Assembly (NCBI GenBank): GCA_022842225.1
Contig: JALHPX010000211.1
Span: forward strand, 1 to 5,848
Reading direction: 5' to 3'
DNA length: 5,848 bases
Origin: a bacterium
GTDB taxonomy: Bacteria; Bdellovibrionota; FAC87; UBA2466
This document shows positions 5,670 through 5,848 of the stretch, in pieces. The notes under the pieces were generated by a model. The model had not been told where the DNA came from, searched no databases, and saw only the letters and a program-made list of their open reading frames with translations. Every line of letters begins with the position of its first letter. Position 1 is the stretch's first letter. A program made the translations under genes and the position numbers.

Positions 5670-5848
5670 TTAGTGAGCCGCTGCAGGGACATCCGGATCG
5701 ACTTCGGGAGCTGGGGGTTCGACAATCGCGGGTTCCACGACCGTTGAGGTTCCAGCAGCTTCCGCGCCGCTAAATAGACTGTCTCCTACCAGCGCGTGGC
5801 GAAGAACTTGGTCCATATGAGTCACTTCGATGACCTTGATGTTCTTCA
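5670..5848 (-). CDS. lon: C-terminal end of Lon ATP-dependent protease (partial)
   Basis: Only the last 58 residues and the TAA stop are in the window; the gene continues past the right edge. The fragment begins KNIKVIEVTHMDQVLRHALVG, which matches the closing segment of the Lon proteolytic domain (an amphipathic strand followed by the H-x-D-x-V-L-x-x-A-L helix). Lon is a cytoplasmic AAA+ serine protease that degrades misfolded and regulatory proteins. The Walker motifs and the catalytic Ser-Lys dyad lie outside the window and cannot be checked. After the conserved end there is a tail of about 38 residues rich in Ala, Pro, Val and Glu (EPPAPEVDPDVP), longer than in the E. coli or Bacillus enzymes. 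A large hairpin follows the stop. Confidence 0.8.
   Translation of the reverse strand, partial: KNIKVIEVTHMDQVLRHALVGDSLFSGAEAAGTSTVVEPAIVEPPAPEVDPDVPAAAH

Noticed and set aside
5496..5747. 83-codon plus-strand open frame across the lon intergenic region
   Set aside because: It runs through the large palindrome and into the antisense of lon; no ribosome binding site and no protein-like features.

Overview
The window is a compact, gene-dense piece of bacterial chromosome of roughly balanced base composition. It carries six protein genes, one of them cut by the right edge, and no rRNA, tRNA, CRISPR array, transposon or integrase that I can recognise. The lipoprotein signal peptide and the LysM (peptidoglycan-binding) domains point to a Gram-negative-type envelope. 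The gene styles (an HD-GYP protein with an N-terminal partner domain, acidic and Pro/Ala-rich tails) fit a Bdellovibrionota or delta-proteobacterial-type organism. That placement is an impression from protein style, not a demonstrated assignment.

Layout, left to right. Positions 74-1300 (+) encode an exported or membrane protein of unknown function with a signal peptide and several hydrophobic segments. It converges with an HD-GYP cyclic-di-GMP phosphodiesterase-type gene (1301-2326, -), and the two stop codons touch with no base between them. After a 188-base divergent intergenic region comes a LysM-containing putative lipoprotein (2515-3819, +) with a long acidic linker, two LysM-like domains, a proline-rich stretch, a C-terminal membrane segment and a basic tail. 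It ends in a strong intrinsic terminator (3844-3880). metK, encoding S-adenosylmethionine synthetase, follows (3938-5110, +). It converges with a small zinc-ribbon protein gene (5127-5411, -). After about 258 non-coding bases with two substantial inverted repeats, the minus-strand 3' end of a probable lon protease gene (5670-5848) runs off the window.

How the genes relate. metK and lon are housekeeping genes. No operon is evident among the plus-strand genes, because a terminator separates the LysM gene from metK. The minus-strand pair lon then zinc-ribbon could be co-transcribed, or the zinc-ribbon gene could have its own promoter. The HD-GYP and LysM genes are divergent neighbours. A link between cyclic-di-GMP turnover and an envelope or cell-pole protein is possible but rests only on adjacency. 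I do not see a clear new multi-gene system. The most unusual items are the double-anchored architecture of the LysM protein, a perfect hairpin that holds an alternative start codon in its loop, and the large inverted repeat behind lon.
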